Source of the DNA: DATDPY01 sp964395765
GTDB taxonomy: Bacteria > Bacteroidota > Bacteroidia > Cytophagales > Cyclobacteriaceae
DNA length: 20,297 nucleotides
Direction: 5' to 3'
Assembly (NCBI GenBank): GCA_964395765.1
Contig: CAYNCU010000053.1
Span: 1 to 20,297, forward strand
Shown here: piece after piece, positions 8,576 through 17,100 of the stretch
How the letters are laid out: each line of letters opens with the position of its first letter
Position numbering within the stretch: the first letter of the stretch is position 1
The notes under the pieces: generated by a model
The model's database searches: none
The model's input: only the letters and a program-made list of their open reading frames with translations
Told to the model about the DNA's origin: nothing
Made by a program: the position numbers and the translations under genes

Positions 8576-9895
8576 ATGGAAAAAGAAAAAATAATTGTAG
8601 GTCTTGATATAGGAACTACCAAGACCTGTGCCATCGTTGGCCGCCAGAATGAATACGGGAAGCTCGAGGTGCTGGGCATGGGCAAATCCGTTTCAGAAGG
8701 AGTCAACAGGGGTATCGTCACCAATATTGAGAAAACCATTAATAGCATTGAAACGGCCATTAATGAAGCCGAAAATCAATCCGGCATAAACATCAAAGTG
8801 GTGAATGTCGGGATTGCCGGGCAACACATCCGCAGTACTGTCCAGCATGGCGGAATAACCCGTGAGTCATCGGAGGATGAAATTAACCTCGAGGATATTA
8901 ACCGTCTTACCAACGATATGTATAAGATCGTAACTCCTCCGGGCAATGAGATCATTCATGTAATGCCACAGGATTATTATGTCGATTATGAAGATAACAT
9001 CAAGGACCCGGTAGGCATGACGGGCGTAAGGCTGGAAGCCGACTTTCACATCATCACGGCCCAGACCAGCGCCATCAATAATGTGAATAAATGCGTCCGT
9101 AGGGCCGGCCTTGAAATAGAGAATTTAATTCTCGAGCCCCTGGCTTCCTCATTGTCGGTCCTGAGTGAAGAAGAAAAAGAAGCCGGTGTTTGCCTGGTGG
9201 ACATCGGGGGCGGAACCACGGACGTGGCAGTATTCCATGAAAGCATCATTCGTCATACCGCTGTCATTCCGTTTGGAGGAAATATTATTACCAATGACAT
9301 CAAACAAGGATGTAATGTACTGAATCACCAGGCCGAATTACTGAAAATCAAATTCGGCAAAGCTATTGCCGAAGAGGCCAGTCCGAATGAAATTGTTTCC
9401 ATACCCGGTTTAAAGAACCGGCCGCCGAAGGAAATTTCAATTAAGAACCTTGCCAATATTATTGAGGCGAGGATGCAGGAGATCATTGAACTTGTCCATA
9501 CGGAGATCATTACCTCCGGTTTTGAACAGAAATTATCCGGAGGAATCATTCTTACCGGTGGAGGTGCTCAGCTGGCTTGTCTCAAACAACTCGTTGAATA
9601 TATGACCGGCCTTGACGCAAGGATCGGCTACCCCAATGAACACCTGGGTCGCAGCAAGGTTGACGCGGTGAAGAGTCCGATGTTTGCCACTACGGTAGGC
9701 CTTGTTCTTTCCGGCTTCAGGGCCATTGACGACCGGGATAATAAATACATGAAGAGCCAGGGTCAGGAGGGAATGCTGGGCAGGCATGGGGCACGCAGAG
9801 ACCGCAAGAGCGCCGGGATGGATATCTTCTCGAAGATTATAGAAAAAACGAAAGGATTATTGATCGACGACGTCGATGATAAACAGGATTATTAA
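8576..9895 (+). CDS. ftsA: Cell division protein FtsA
   Basis: Actin-like ATPase that tethers FtsZ filaments to the inner membrane and recruits later divisome proteins. The 439 residues have the actin-fold signatures: phosphate-1 GLDIGTTKT at 9-17, phosphate-2 VDIGGGTTD at 208-216 and adenosine motif ILTGGGAQL at 325-333. The FtsA-specific 1C (SHS2) subdomain falls around 85-165. After a basic, glycine-containing linker (RHGARRDRKSAG, 403-414) comes MDIFSKIIEKTKGLLID (415-431), which can form the amphipathic membrane-targeting helix expected at the C-terminus; a short acidic tail follows. Pairing with ftsZ directly downstream confirms the role. The start ATG at 8576 is preceded by an AT-rich stretch with no clear Shine-Dalgarno sequence. 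Confidence 0.96.
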   Translation: MEKEKIIVGLDIGTTKTCAIVGRQNEYGKLEVLGMGKSVSEGVNRGIVTNIEKTINSIETAINEAENQSGINIKVVNVGIAGQHIRSTVQHGGITRESSEDEINLEDINRLTNDMYKIVTPPGNEIIHVMPQDYYVDYEDNIKDPVGMTGVRLEADFHIITAQTSAINNVNKCVRRAGLEIENLILEPLASSLSVLSEEEKEAGVCLVDIGGGTTDVAVFHESIIRHTAVIPFGGNIITNDIKQGCNVLNHQAELLKIKFGKAIAEEASPNEIVSIPGLKNRPPKEISIKNLANIIEARMQEIIELVHTEIITSGFEQKLSGGIILTGGGAQLACLKQLVEYMTGLDARIGYPNEHLGRSKVDAVKSPMFATTVGLVLSGFRAIDDRDNKYMKSQGQEGMLGRHGARRDRKSAGMDIFSKIIEKTKGLLIDDVDDKQDY

Positions 9896-9919
9896 CAACT
9901 ATATATGCTAACTCAAAAT

Positions 9920-9924
9920 GGAGG
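9920..9924 (+). promoter_or_regulatory. Shine-Dalgarno sequence of ftsZ (GGAGG)
   Basis: GGAGG is separated by 8 nt from the ATG at 9933 and overlaps the alternative in-frame ATG at 9918. A strong SD is uncommon among the start sites in this window, which mostly have AT-rich leaders or rely on overlap with the upstream gene. It decides the FtsZ start, and it may support the high translation rate expected for FtsZ (inference). Confidence 0.6.
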
Positions 9925-9932
9925 ACAAAATT

Positions 9933-11468
9933 ATGAGTTCATTTACTTTTGATATTCCAATGCACCACAAATCAATCATCAAGGTGATTGGCGTGGGCGG
10001 TGGTGGCAGTAATGCCGTAAACCACATGTTTAACCTGGGCATCAGGGGTGTCGAGTTTATTATTTGCAACACCGACCTTCAGGCCCTTCAATCTAGTCCT
10101 GTTCCTAATAAGCTCCAGATCGGGGCTAACCTTACCGAAGGTTTGGGTGCAGGAGCAAACCCCGAAGTCGGGAAAAATGCAGCGATTGAAAGCAAAGAAA
10201 TGATCCGTGAGCAATTGGGAGAAAATACCCGTATGGTCTTTATTACCGCGGGAATGGGCGGCGGCACGGGGACGGGCGCCGCTCCCATTTTAGCCCGTAT
10301 TGCCAAAGATCTTGAAGTGTTGACCGTAGGCATCGTAACGGCTCCCTTTAAATTTGAAGGAATAAAGAAAACAAGAATTGCCGAAGAAGGGATCAGCGAG
10401 CTGAAAAACTGTTGCGATACGGTGATTGTGATAGAAAATGAAAAACTGCGTGAAATTTACGGGAACCTTCCGGTAACAAAAGCATTTGCGGAAGCCGACA
10501 ATGTTCTAACTACAGCAGCCAAAGGCATCGCAGAGATCATTACCGTTTCAGGTTACGTGAACGTCGATTTCGAAGATGTAAAAACCGTGATGAAGGATTC
10601 CGGTGCTGCAGTAATGGGTTCTGCTCTTGCTGAAGGCGACGGAAGGGCAAGAAAGGCAGCCGAAGCGGCCATTACCTCTCCTTTGTTGAATAATACCAAT
10701 ATTCTTGGCGCCAAGAAGATCCTTCTTTCCATCACTTCGGGAGATAAAGCCGAATTACAGATGGATGAATTGTCAACCATTACCGATTATATACAGGAAC
10801 GTGCCGGCGACGGCGCCGATGTTATTTTTGGTCATGGAGTAGATGCTGACCTTGCAGAATCCATTAAAGTGACAATCATTGCTACCGGATTTAATTCGGG
10901 TGAGCAGAAGACCGGCCAGGAACCCAAAAGAAAAGTCTATGACCTGGAAAGAAACACCCAGACCACTTTATTCGACCCAAACAGTGTTCCGAGTAAAATC
11001 AAAAAGATGGATGAAATTGTATTGAAAAAGAAGGAGGAACCCACCCCTCAACACCCGGAACCTGCTCCTGAGCCTGTCAATGAAGAAAATAAAACTGCCG
11101 ACCAGATAATTTTTGATCTCAACGGCGAGTATGAATTCGAAGAGGTTTCTGCGAAAAAAGAAAAACCCCAGGAAAAAGAAAAGATACAGGAAAAGGAACA
11201 GGAACAGGATGAAGAATCTATTGACGCCAAAAAATTATACCTGAAGGAGCAGGCTAAAGCGCGATCCGAAAAACTGCAGGGAAATAAGAATTCATCCATG
11301 ACGGATGAAGAATTCAAGGAAAAATGGGAAGTCCCTGCTTACCAGCGGAAAAACATAAAGCTTAAGGATGTTCCGCATTCTTCCGAACATGAAATTTCAC
11401 GTTTTAACCTGAACGACGATAATGCCATTCTCGGAAATAATAAATTCCTGCATGATAATGTAGATTGA
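9933..11468 (+). CDS. ftsZ: Cell division GTPase FtsZ
   Basis: Tubulin-like GTPase that polymerises into the cytokinetic Z-ring. Starting at 9933 the protein has 511 residues. An in-frame ATG at 9918 would add MEDKI, but GGAGG at 9920-9924 lies 8 nt before the 9933 ATG, and MSSFTFDIP resembles the usual Bacteroidota N-terminus, so 9933 is preferred. The GTPase core starts with VIGVGGGGSNAVNH near 18-31, the tubulin signature GGGTGTG is at 109-115, and the T7 catalytic loop NVDFED is at 210-215. A charged disordered linker of roughly 140 residues follows, very rich in Lys, Glu and Gln near 408-427. PAYQRKN and the conserved end peptide SRFNLNDDN...FLHDNVD (489-511), the presumed FtsA-binding tail, close the protein. 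An intrinsic terminator follows. Confidence 0.97.
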   Translation: MSSFTFDIPMHHKSIIKVIGVGGGGSNAVNHMFNLGIRGVEFIICNTDLQALQSSPVPNKLQIGANLTEGLGAGANPEVGKNAAIESKEMIREQLGENTRMVFITAGMGGGTGTGAAPILARIAKDLEVLTVGIVTAPFKFEGIKKTRIAEEGISELKNCCDTVIVIENEKLREIYGNLPVTKAFAEADNVLTTAAKGIAEIITVSGYVNVDFEDVKTVMKDSGAAVMGSALAEGDGRARKAAEAAITSPLLNNTNILGAKKILLSITSGDKAELQMDELSTITDYIQERAGDGADVIFGHGVDADLAESIKVTIIATGFNSGEQKTGQEPKRKVYDLERNTQTTLFDPNSVPSKIKKMDEIVLKKKEEPTPQHPEPAPEPVNEENKTADQIIFDLNGEYEFEEVSAKKEKPQEKEKIQEKEQEQDEESIDAKKLYLKEQAKARSEKLQGNKNSSMTDEEFKEKWEVPAYQRKNIKLKDVPHSSEHEISRFNLNDDNAILGNNKFLHDNVD

Positions 11469-11493
11469 TCTCAAAATATCCGGTTATCAACAG

Positions 11494-11536
11494 GCCAGGA
11501 ATAGGGGATGTCCTCCTCCCCTTTCCTGGCTTTTTT
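11494..11536 (+). terminator. Rho-independent terminator after ftsZ
   Basis: A hairpin has left arm GCCAGGAATAGGGGA (11494-11508) and right arm TCCCCTTTCCTGGC (11517-11530). They pair over about 14 bp with one bulged T, around a loop of 8 nt. Six T residues (11531-11536) follow on the + strand. It lies 25 nt after the ftsZ stop and ends the dcw operon. The T tract overlaps the stop codon of the convergent permease gene (11535-11537). On the - strand no T tract follows the hairpin, so it probably works efficiently only for ftsZ. Confidence 0.85.
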
Positions 11537-13940
11537 ATTCGTATCTCAATATATCTACCGGGTTCATCCTTGCCGCCTGAATGGTTTTAAAGCTGATGGT
11601 AATTCCTGCAATGAACAATGCCAGCAACCCTGCCATCCCGAAAACCCACCAATGGATGCTTATCCTGTAGGCAAAGTTTCGTAACCAGTGAAACATGAAA
11701 TAATAGGCGACTGGCGCGGATATTATGAAAGCGATGAGGATCCAACGGAAAAAGTTTCCGGAGATCAGCATCAGGATGTCCTTCATCCCCGCACCATTTA
11801 TTTTTCTGATGCCGATTTCTTTAATCCTGTTTTCCGTCATAAAGGCTACTAATCCAAACAACCCGACGCAGGAAATAAGCAAGGCAAGGATAGAAAAAAA
11901 ACTGATGGTGTGGCCGGTTTGAATATCCTTCCTGTATAGATGATTAAAATCCTCATCCACGAAATGGTAGACAAATGGCCATTCGGGGTTTATCGCCTTC
12001 CACTTTTTTTCCATATTGAATAGGGTCGAAGGTATGTTATTGGGTGTGATTCGAACTACCAGATTGAAAATATTGGTAGAATCCACATGTGTGATAATGA
12101 CCGGTTCAATTTTATCCCGCGCTGACTTGAAATGGAAGTCCTTAACAATTCCTACCACGGTACCGTTAAATTCTCCCCATCCGTTATTTAATTCAGTGCC
12201 TATAGGGTCGTTTAAACCGAGGGCCTTTACCGCTGTTTCATTCAGGATAAGATCAGGTTTTTTTGTGGAAGTGAAATCATGCGGGAATCCCCTTCCTTTA
12301 ATGATTTTAAGCCCGAGAACGTTGATGAAATCACCCGTTACAAAAAAATTTTTCATCGTAACCGGAGATCGGGTCGAATCTCCAATCACGGTAATATTAG
12401 AATACTGATAAGCATTCGGCGGTATTCCTGATGCTCCGGCCACACCAACAATATAACTGTCAGAAAGCAGGCTGTTTTTTAAAATACTGTAATTTCTCAC
12501 CACCTGCAGCGAATTCATATTGACCCCAACCAGCTGTTCCTTGTTGAATCCGAGATCTTCCCGCTGAATAAAATTTAATTGGTTAAATATGATCAGGGTG
12601 CATATGATAAGGATCATGGCAGCGGAGAATTGGGTTATAATCAATAGTTTCTTTATTGATGTCTTTCCCTGATTCACTATAAAATTACCGGAAAGGATTT
12701 TAGAAAGAGATGTATTTACCGAATAAGCGGTCAGGTAGCTCCCGCTGATTATTGATATTATAATGACTGATAAGAAAAGACCGGGTAAAACCATTGGTTC
12801 CGCGGAAAAAATTCCGTGCAATGAATTTCCTGTCATATTATTAAAATAGGGAAGTGCCAGTTCTGCCAGGATCATACCCGTTAAGAATGCAATAAAGGTC
12901 AGGATAAATGTCTCACTGATATACTGGTCGACAAGTTGACGATTCGTGGCGCCGATCACCTTACGCAGGCCCAATTCCCGGGTCCTTTTAAATGATAAAG
13001 CCACCGAAAGATTAATATAATTAAAAACAGCAATGCCGAGAATGGCCAAAGCGATGGCCGAAAAAATTATGACATAATTAATATTCCCCCTGTTTTCCGA
13101 ATCTCCCGTAATATGGGATGAATAGAGATGGATTTTTGACAGGGGTTGAAGCTGAATGCGGTATTGATCCTGGTTATTTTCCTGGTCCAGGGCAGCTTGT
13201 TCAGAAAATTTTTTAATGACATATTGATTCAATTCCGTTTCGAATTGTTTCCCATTTATTCCCGGCGAAAGTATTATATATGAATCAAAATTTATAAATG
13301 TCCAGCTATTCAGTAATGCCGATGGAAACATATTTAAACTGGATGGATTATAAACAAGGAAATCGAAATGAAAATTCGAATTATCGGGAAGGTCTTTGAT
13401 GACCCCGGTTACCTGGTAATTATTTTCATTTTTAATTGTCAGCATTTTATTTAACGGGTCTTCGTCACCGAAGTATTTCCGGGCGATATTTTGAGTAATT
13501 ACAACAGAACCCGGATTTTTAAAGACAGTGACAGCGCTTCCCTCCAGGAAATCGAAATCAAAGACTTTGAACAGGGTTGAATCAGTATAAAAAAGTTTCT
13601 CTTCATTGAATATATTATTTTTATACTTGACCGAATAGGGTCCCCAGAAACTATAAAACCTTACAAAATTCTGCACCTGTCCAAAATGAGATTTTAAATC
13701 GGGCCCGGCAATATAGGGGGTTGAGGCCTCTACCTGACCCGTGGTTACATCGTCAATTAATAGCCTGTATATACGATCTTTATTTTTGTAAAAGGAATCA
13801 TAACTTAGTTCATAAATCACATAATTGACTATCAGTAAACAACAGGCAAGGCCAACCGCAAGTCCGAAGATATTAATGAAGGAATAGGTCTTATTTTTCC
13901 ACAGGTTTCGGATTCCGATCCTAAGGTAATTTCTGATCAT
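11535..13940 (-). CDS. ABC transporter permease of the MacB/FtsX type (eight membrane helices)
   Basis: An 801-residue inner-membrane protein with duplicated architecture. The first half has a membrane helix at about 21-42, a periplasmic MacB-type core domain to about 285, then three helices (near 288-312, 340-362, 385-408). The second half repeats this: helix 430-453, periplasmic domain to about 675, helices near 680-702, 730-750 and 765-785. Each FtsX domain carries the cytoplasmic motif R-x-R/K-E-x-G-I/L-R-K (RTRELGLRKVIGA at 319-331, RIKEIGIRKINGA at 705-717), and the protein ends with the family's typical ARMNPVDILRYE. Bacteroidota encode many such permeases that act with a separate MacB-like ATPase in efflux or lipoprotein and envelope processes. 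No ATPase is present on either side, so substrate and partner are unknown. The gene is complete, with ATG at 13938-13940 and stop convergent with ftsZ. Confidence 0.93.
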   Translation of the reverse strand: MIRNYLRIGIRNLWKNKTYSFINIFGLAVGLACCLLIVNYVIYELSYDSFYKNKDRIYRLLIDDVTTGQVEASTPYIAGPDLKSHFGQVQNFVRFYSFWGPYSVKYKNNIFNEEKLFYTDSTLFKVFDFDFLEGSAVTVFKNPGSVVITQNIARKYFGDEDPLNKMLTIKNENNYQVTGVIKDLPDNSNFHFDFLVYNPSSLNMFPSALLNSWTFINFDSYIILSPGINGKQFETELNQYVIKKFSEQAALDQENNQDQYRIQLQPLSKIHLYSSHITGDSENRGNINYVIIFSAIALAILGIAVFNYINLSVALSFKRTRELGLRKVIGATNRQLVDQYISETFILTFIAFLTGMILAELALPYFNNMTGNSLHGIFSAEPMVLPGLFLSVIIISIISGSYLTAYSVNTSLSKILSGNFIVNQGKTSIKKLLIITQFSAAMILIICTLIIFNQLNFIQREDLGFNKEQLVGVNMNSLQVVRNYSILKNSLLSDSYIVGVAGASGIPPNAYQYSNITVIGDSTRSPVTMKNFFVTGDFINVLGLKIIKGRGFPHDFTSTKKPDLILNETAVKALGLNDPIGTELNNGWGEFNGTVVGIVKDFHFKSARDKIEPVIITHVDSTNIFNLVVRITPNNIPSTLFNMEKKWKAINPEWPFVYHFVDEDFNHLYRKDIQTGHTISFFSILALLISCVGLFGLVAFMTENRIKEIGIRKINGAGMKDILMLISGNFFRWILIAFIISAPVAYYFMFHWLRNFAYRISIHWWVFGMAGLLALFIAGITISFKTIQAARMNPVDILRYE

Positions 13941-13972
13941 AATTTTTAATTTTCCGGCCGGAGTTTAAGTCT

Positions 13973-13997
13973 GTGAAATGTAATAAATTCATTTCAC
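13973..13997. repeat. Inverted repeat GTGAAATG...CATTTCAC upstream of the permease gene
   Basis: Perfect 8-bp arms (13973-13980 and 13990-13997) flank a 9-nt AT-rich spacer. The element ends 32 bp before the permease ATG on the - strand. It could be an operator for a dimeric regulator or an mRNA hairpin in the 5' leader. No T tract follows on either strand, which argues against a terminator. The function is inferred from position only. Confidence 0.4.
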
Positions 13998-14081
13998 TCC
14001 GCTTTCGAGCAATTATTGTGCAAGTTTAAAAACCAAGCTAATTACATCAGTATATATGTTTGGATATTTAGATTGTAGGAA

Positions 14082-14104
14082 AATCCGACGTTGATGTCCG
14101 GATT
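14082..14104 (-). terminator. Possible weak terminator after the T9SS protein gene
   Basis: Arms AATCCG and CGGATT (6 bp) enclose an 11-nt loop about 37 nt beyond the stop codon of the giant gene. On the - strand the right arm is followed by TTCC, so the run of T (ATTTTCC) is short. This is the only hairpin candidate I see between the two genes, and it is weak. Confidence 0.3.
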
Positions 14105-14140
14105 CAATGCAATGAAAAAATCGTAAATTCCCGGATGTGT

Positions 14141-17100
14141 TTATTTTATGACGATCTTTTTGGCTACCGAAAGCTGGTTCGTTCTAATCATCAGGATATA
14201 GAGGCCCGCTTTAAGTTGGGAAGGGATTTTTATATTGAGGTGTGTGCCATCAGAAGTAAGGTGCCCGTCAAAAATTCCCAGGCCGTTTAACGAAACCAGG
14301 CGATAATTCACTTCCTGGCTTTTATCCAATTGACTCATAATGATATTGATATATCCTCCTGAAGGAACCGGATTCGGGAAACTGGTTAAATGATTCACTT
14401 CATAGTTATAGGGAACCATAAGCAATTTTGAATAATCATAATTTCCATTGAAATCAACTTGTTTCAACCTGTAATAGAGATTTCCTCTCTCCGGTGCCAG
14501 GTCTGTAAAATTATAAAAATGTTTTCCGGGAACACTGCCGGTACCTGGAACAGAACCGATATTTTCAAAGGAGGTGATTTTATCAACAGCCCTTTCGATT
14601 TCAAATCTTTCATTATTTATTTCATCGGCCGTTGACCAGTGCAACTGAACCGAATCTTTGTAAGCATCTGCATTAAATGACAGAAAACGCACAGGCAGCG
14701 GATTTACCGAGCCCGATAAAGAGCCGAAAGTAAAGGGGCTGAAAGAGGATATGCCATTAATGGTTATGCTGCCCGGGTCGGAACCGGTATAGGATGTTGC
14801 ACCAAGGTTTTCCCACTCCGAACCGTCGTAATGCGCGACCCTTAAGTCCGCATAATTATCAATCTGGCTTCTTGCCTGGTTTTTCCAGAATAAGGTAAGA
14901 TTTGCACTTGTTAACGATCCCGCTCTGCTGAGATCCCAGTATTCCAGTGTGCTTACATTATGTAAATCCCCATTGGGATCAGCGCTTTTAAGATGCGTAA
15001 CATCCGAGTAAGCGCTATAATGGTATTGGGCTGTAAAGGAAGTCGTTCCGTCGGCGCCGGCCAATCCGGATATTCCGATGGGTGCCCACACGGCAGCATT
15101 ACCGGTTGGGAAAATAATATCCGATGTACCTGTTTTTTTAATCGGACCATCGACATAGCTTGTTCCGGAACCTGCATTAACGGTGGATCCCGCTACAAGG
15201 GAAATTAAATTAGTGGAAGTTGTAGATAATACACCCTGCGTAAGGTTAAGATTTCCATTGATGGTTGCTGCCCCAGTCAACGTTACCTGAGGAGTAGTAA
15301 TCCTTGTATTATCGATATTAACATTCTGATAGGTAAATACATCCCCACTGCCACTACCCGCACTCTTAGCCATATTTTGAAGATAGGTCGTTCCGTTATA
15401 GTTTACGGTCGAAGTGCCGTTGCATTGCAGAATTCCGAAAGCTGGCGCACCGCGGACGAAATTCCTGCCAATCGATAATTGCGAACTGTTATTTAATTGT
15501 ATTTCCGTCTTATCGTCCCCGGTTGCGGTAAATGAAATATCCCTGGCCACCGACAGACTTGAAGTATTATTCAGCGCATGCAATATTTTCATTCCCCCGC
15601 TGTAAGTAAGGTTCAGGTCGTTTCCAATGATCAGTTGGGCATCACTGTTGAGGGTCATCTGATTGTTATTTACGGTTCCGGCTGAACTGATCCAATCCAT
15701 ATCTTTATTGATATGAACCGTACATCCTGAACCGATGGTCATCGCAAAAACATTGGCCCCACCACCCCGGGAAAAAATTGCATTGTCGTTAACCGTAAGG
15801 GCTCCGCTGTTCTGCACGGTTAGGTTTTCATCCACATTATTGCCGGTATTGGCCATGTTCAATTTTCCGAATACATCCAAAGATCCGCCGTCTATGGTAA
15901 GTCCTGTTGAAGCTGTAGCAGCATTCATATTCAATTCAGCAATGTTGATATCTGAGCCTGAATTAAGCGCAATGATTTGCCCCTGAATATTGACCACATC
16001 GCCGTCCTGGGGATAATCGGAAGCCGGTGATCCCGCATATCCGCCCAGCGACCAGTTGGATGGATTGGTCCAGTCTCCGCTGGCAATGGAATAATAAATC
16101 TGGTCGACATTATTAACACACAAGGTAAAGGTTCCCCTGTAATTGTAATAGTTATTATCTACCGAGATGTAATAAATATTTCCCGGGACAAGGGTAGATA
16201 CTGAAATTGAAACATTGTCGTTGGCCGAGACATATCGGCTACAGGCTACCTGGGTAGTTCCGTTGGATTGCCACAAAGCCAGATTGATATCCCTGATTGT
16301 ACCATAAACGGAAGTGGTTTTCACCGTGATGGTGGCATTGGGAGAAATCGCAGTAAATTTGAACCACCGGTTATAATTTGGAAGTGCATCCCAGCAAGTC
16401 CCTTTATTTTTATCGGGGGTAGCGCCCTGCGTGGTATAGGCAGCATTTGAAGAACACCAGTTATCAAGATCCGTTAATTCATTAGCGCCATCATAAAAAT
16501 CATAATCCGGCTGATCGTCAACGCATAAAGTAAATGTACCCCTGTAGTTATAATAATTATTATCCACAGAAATATAATACGTATTACCTGGTGTTAAAGA
16601 GGTTGATCCGACCGTTACATTGTCATTGGCATTAATAAAGTTATTACAACTAACCAGTGTCGTTCCATCCGATTGCCACAAGGCGGCTTCAATATCCTGG
16701 ATTGTGCCCTGGGAACCGCCCCGTTTCACATTGACGGTAATATAGGGAGTGGTTGCCACAAACTTAAACCATACATTGTAGTTCGGCCCGGATGTCCAGC
16801 AGCTTCCTTTTATTTTATCTCCTGTCATCCCGTAGGTTGTATAAGCAGCATCAGCAGAACACCAGTTATGAATATCGGATAATAAAAGTGCACCTTCATA
16901 AAAATCATAGCTGATATCGTTATCCGCCAGGCACAGGGTAAATGTCCCCCGGTAATTATAATAGTTATTATCTACCGAAATATAATATGTCTGGCCTACC
17001 GTCAGGCTGTTCACCACCTCCAGTACAATATTATCATTGGCCCCGATATAGCTCTTACACGCAATCTCAGTGGTTCCATCGGATTGCCACAAGGCCGCCT

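Larger units (their letters stand above)
13941..14140. other. Intergenic region between the T9SS protein gene and the permease gene
   Basis: This stretch of 200 nt separates two genes that are both on the - strand, so it should hold the 3' end of the giant gene's transcript and the promoter of the permease. I see no open frame of coding character. It contains the two inverted repeats listed separately and a 10-bp palindrome TCCGGCCGGA at 13953-13962, just upstream of the permease start. No promoter fitting the Bacteroidota TAnnTTTG consensus exactly was found. Confidence 0.5.

Noticed and set aside
9905..9952. Short + strand ORF of 15 codons overlapping the ftsZ start
   Set aside because: It has no ribosome-binding site of its own, overlaps the ftsZ RBS and start, and its composition looks like chance; a regulatory leader peptide cannot be supported.
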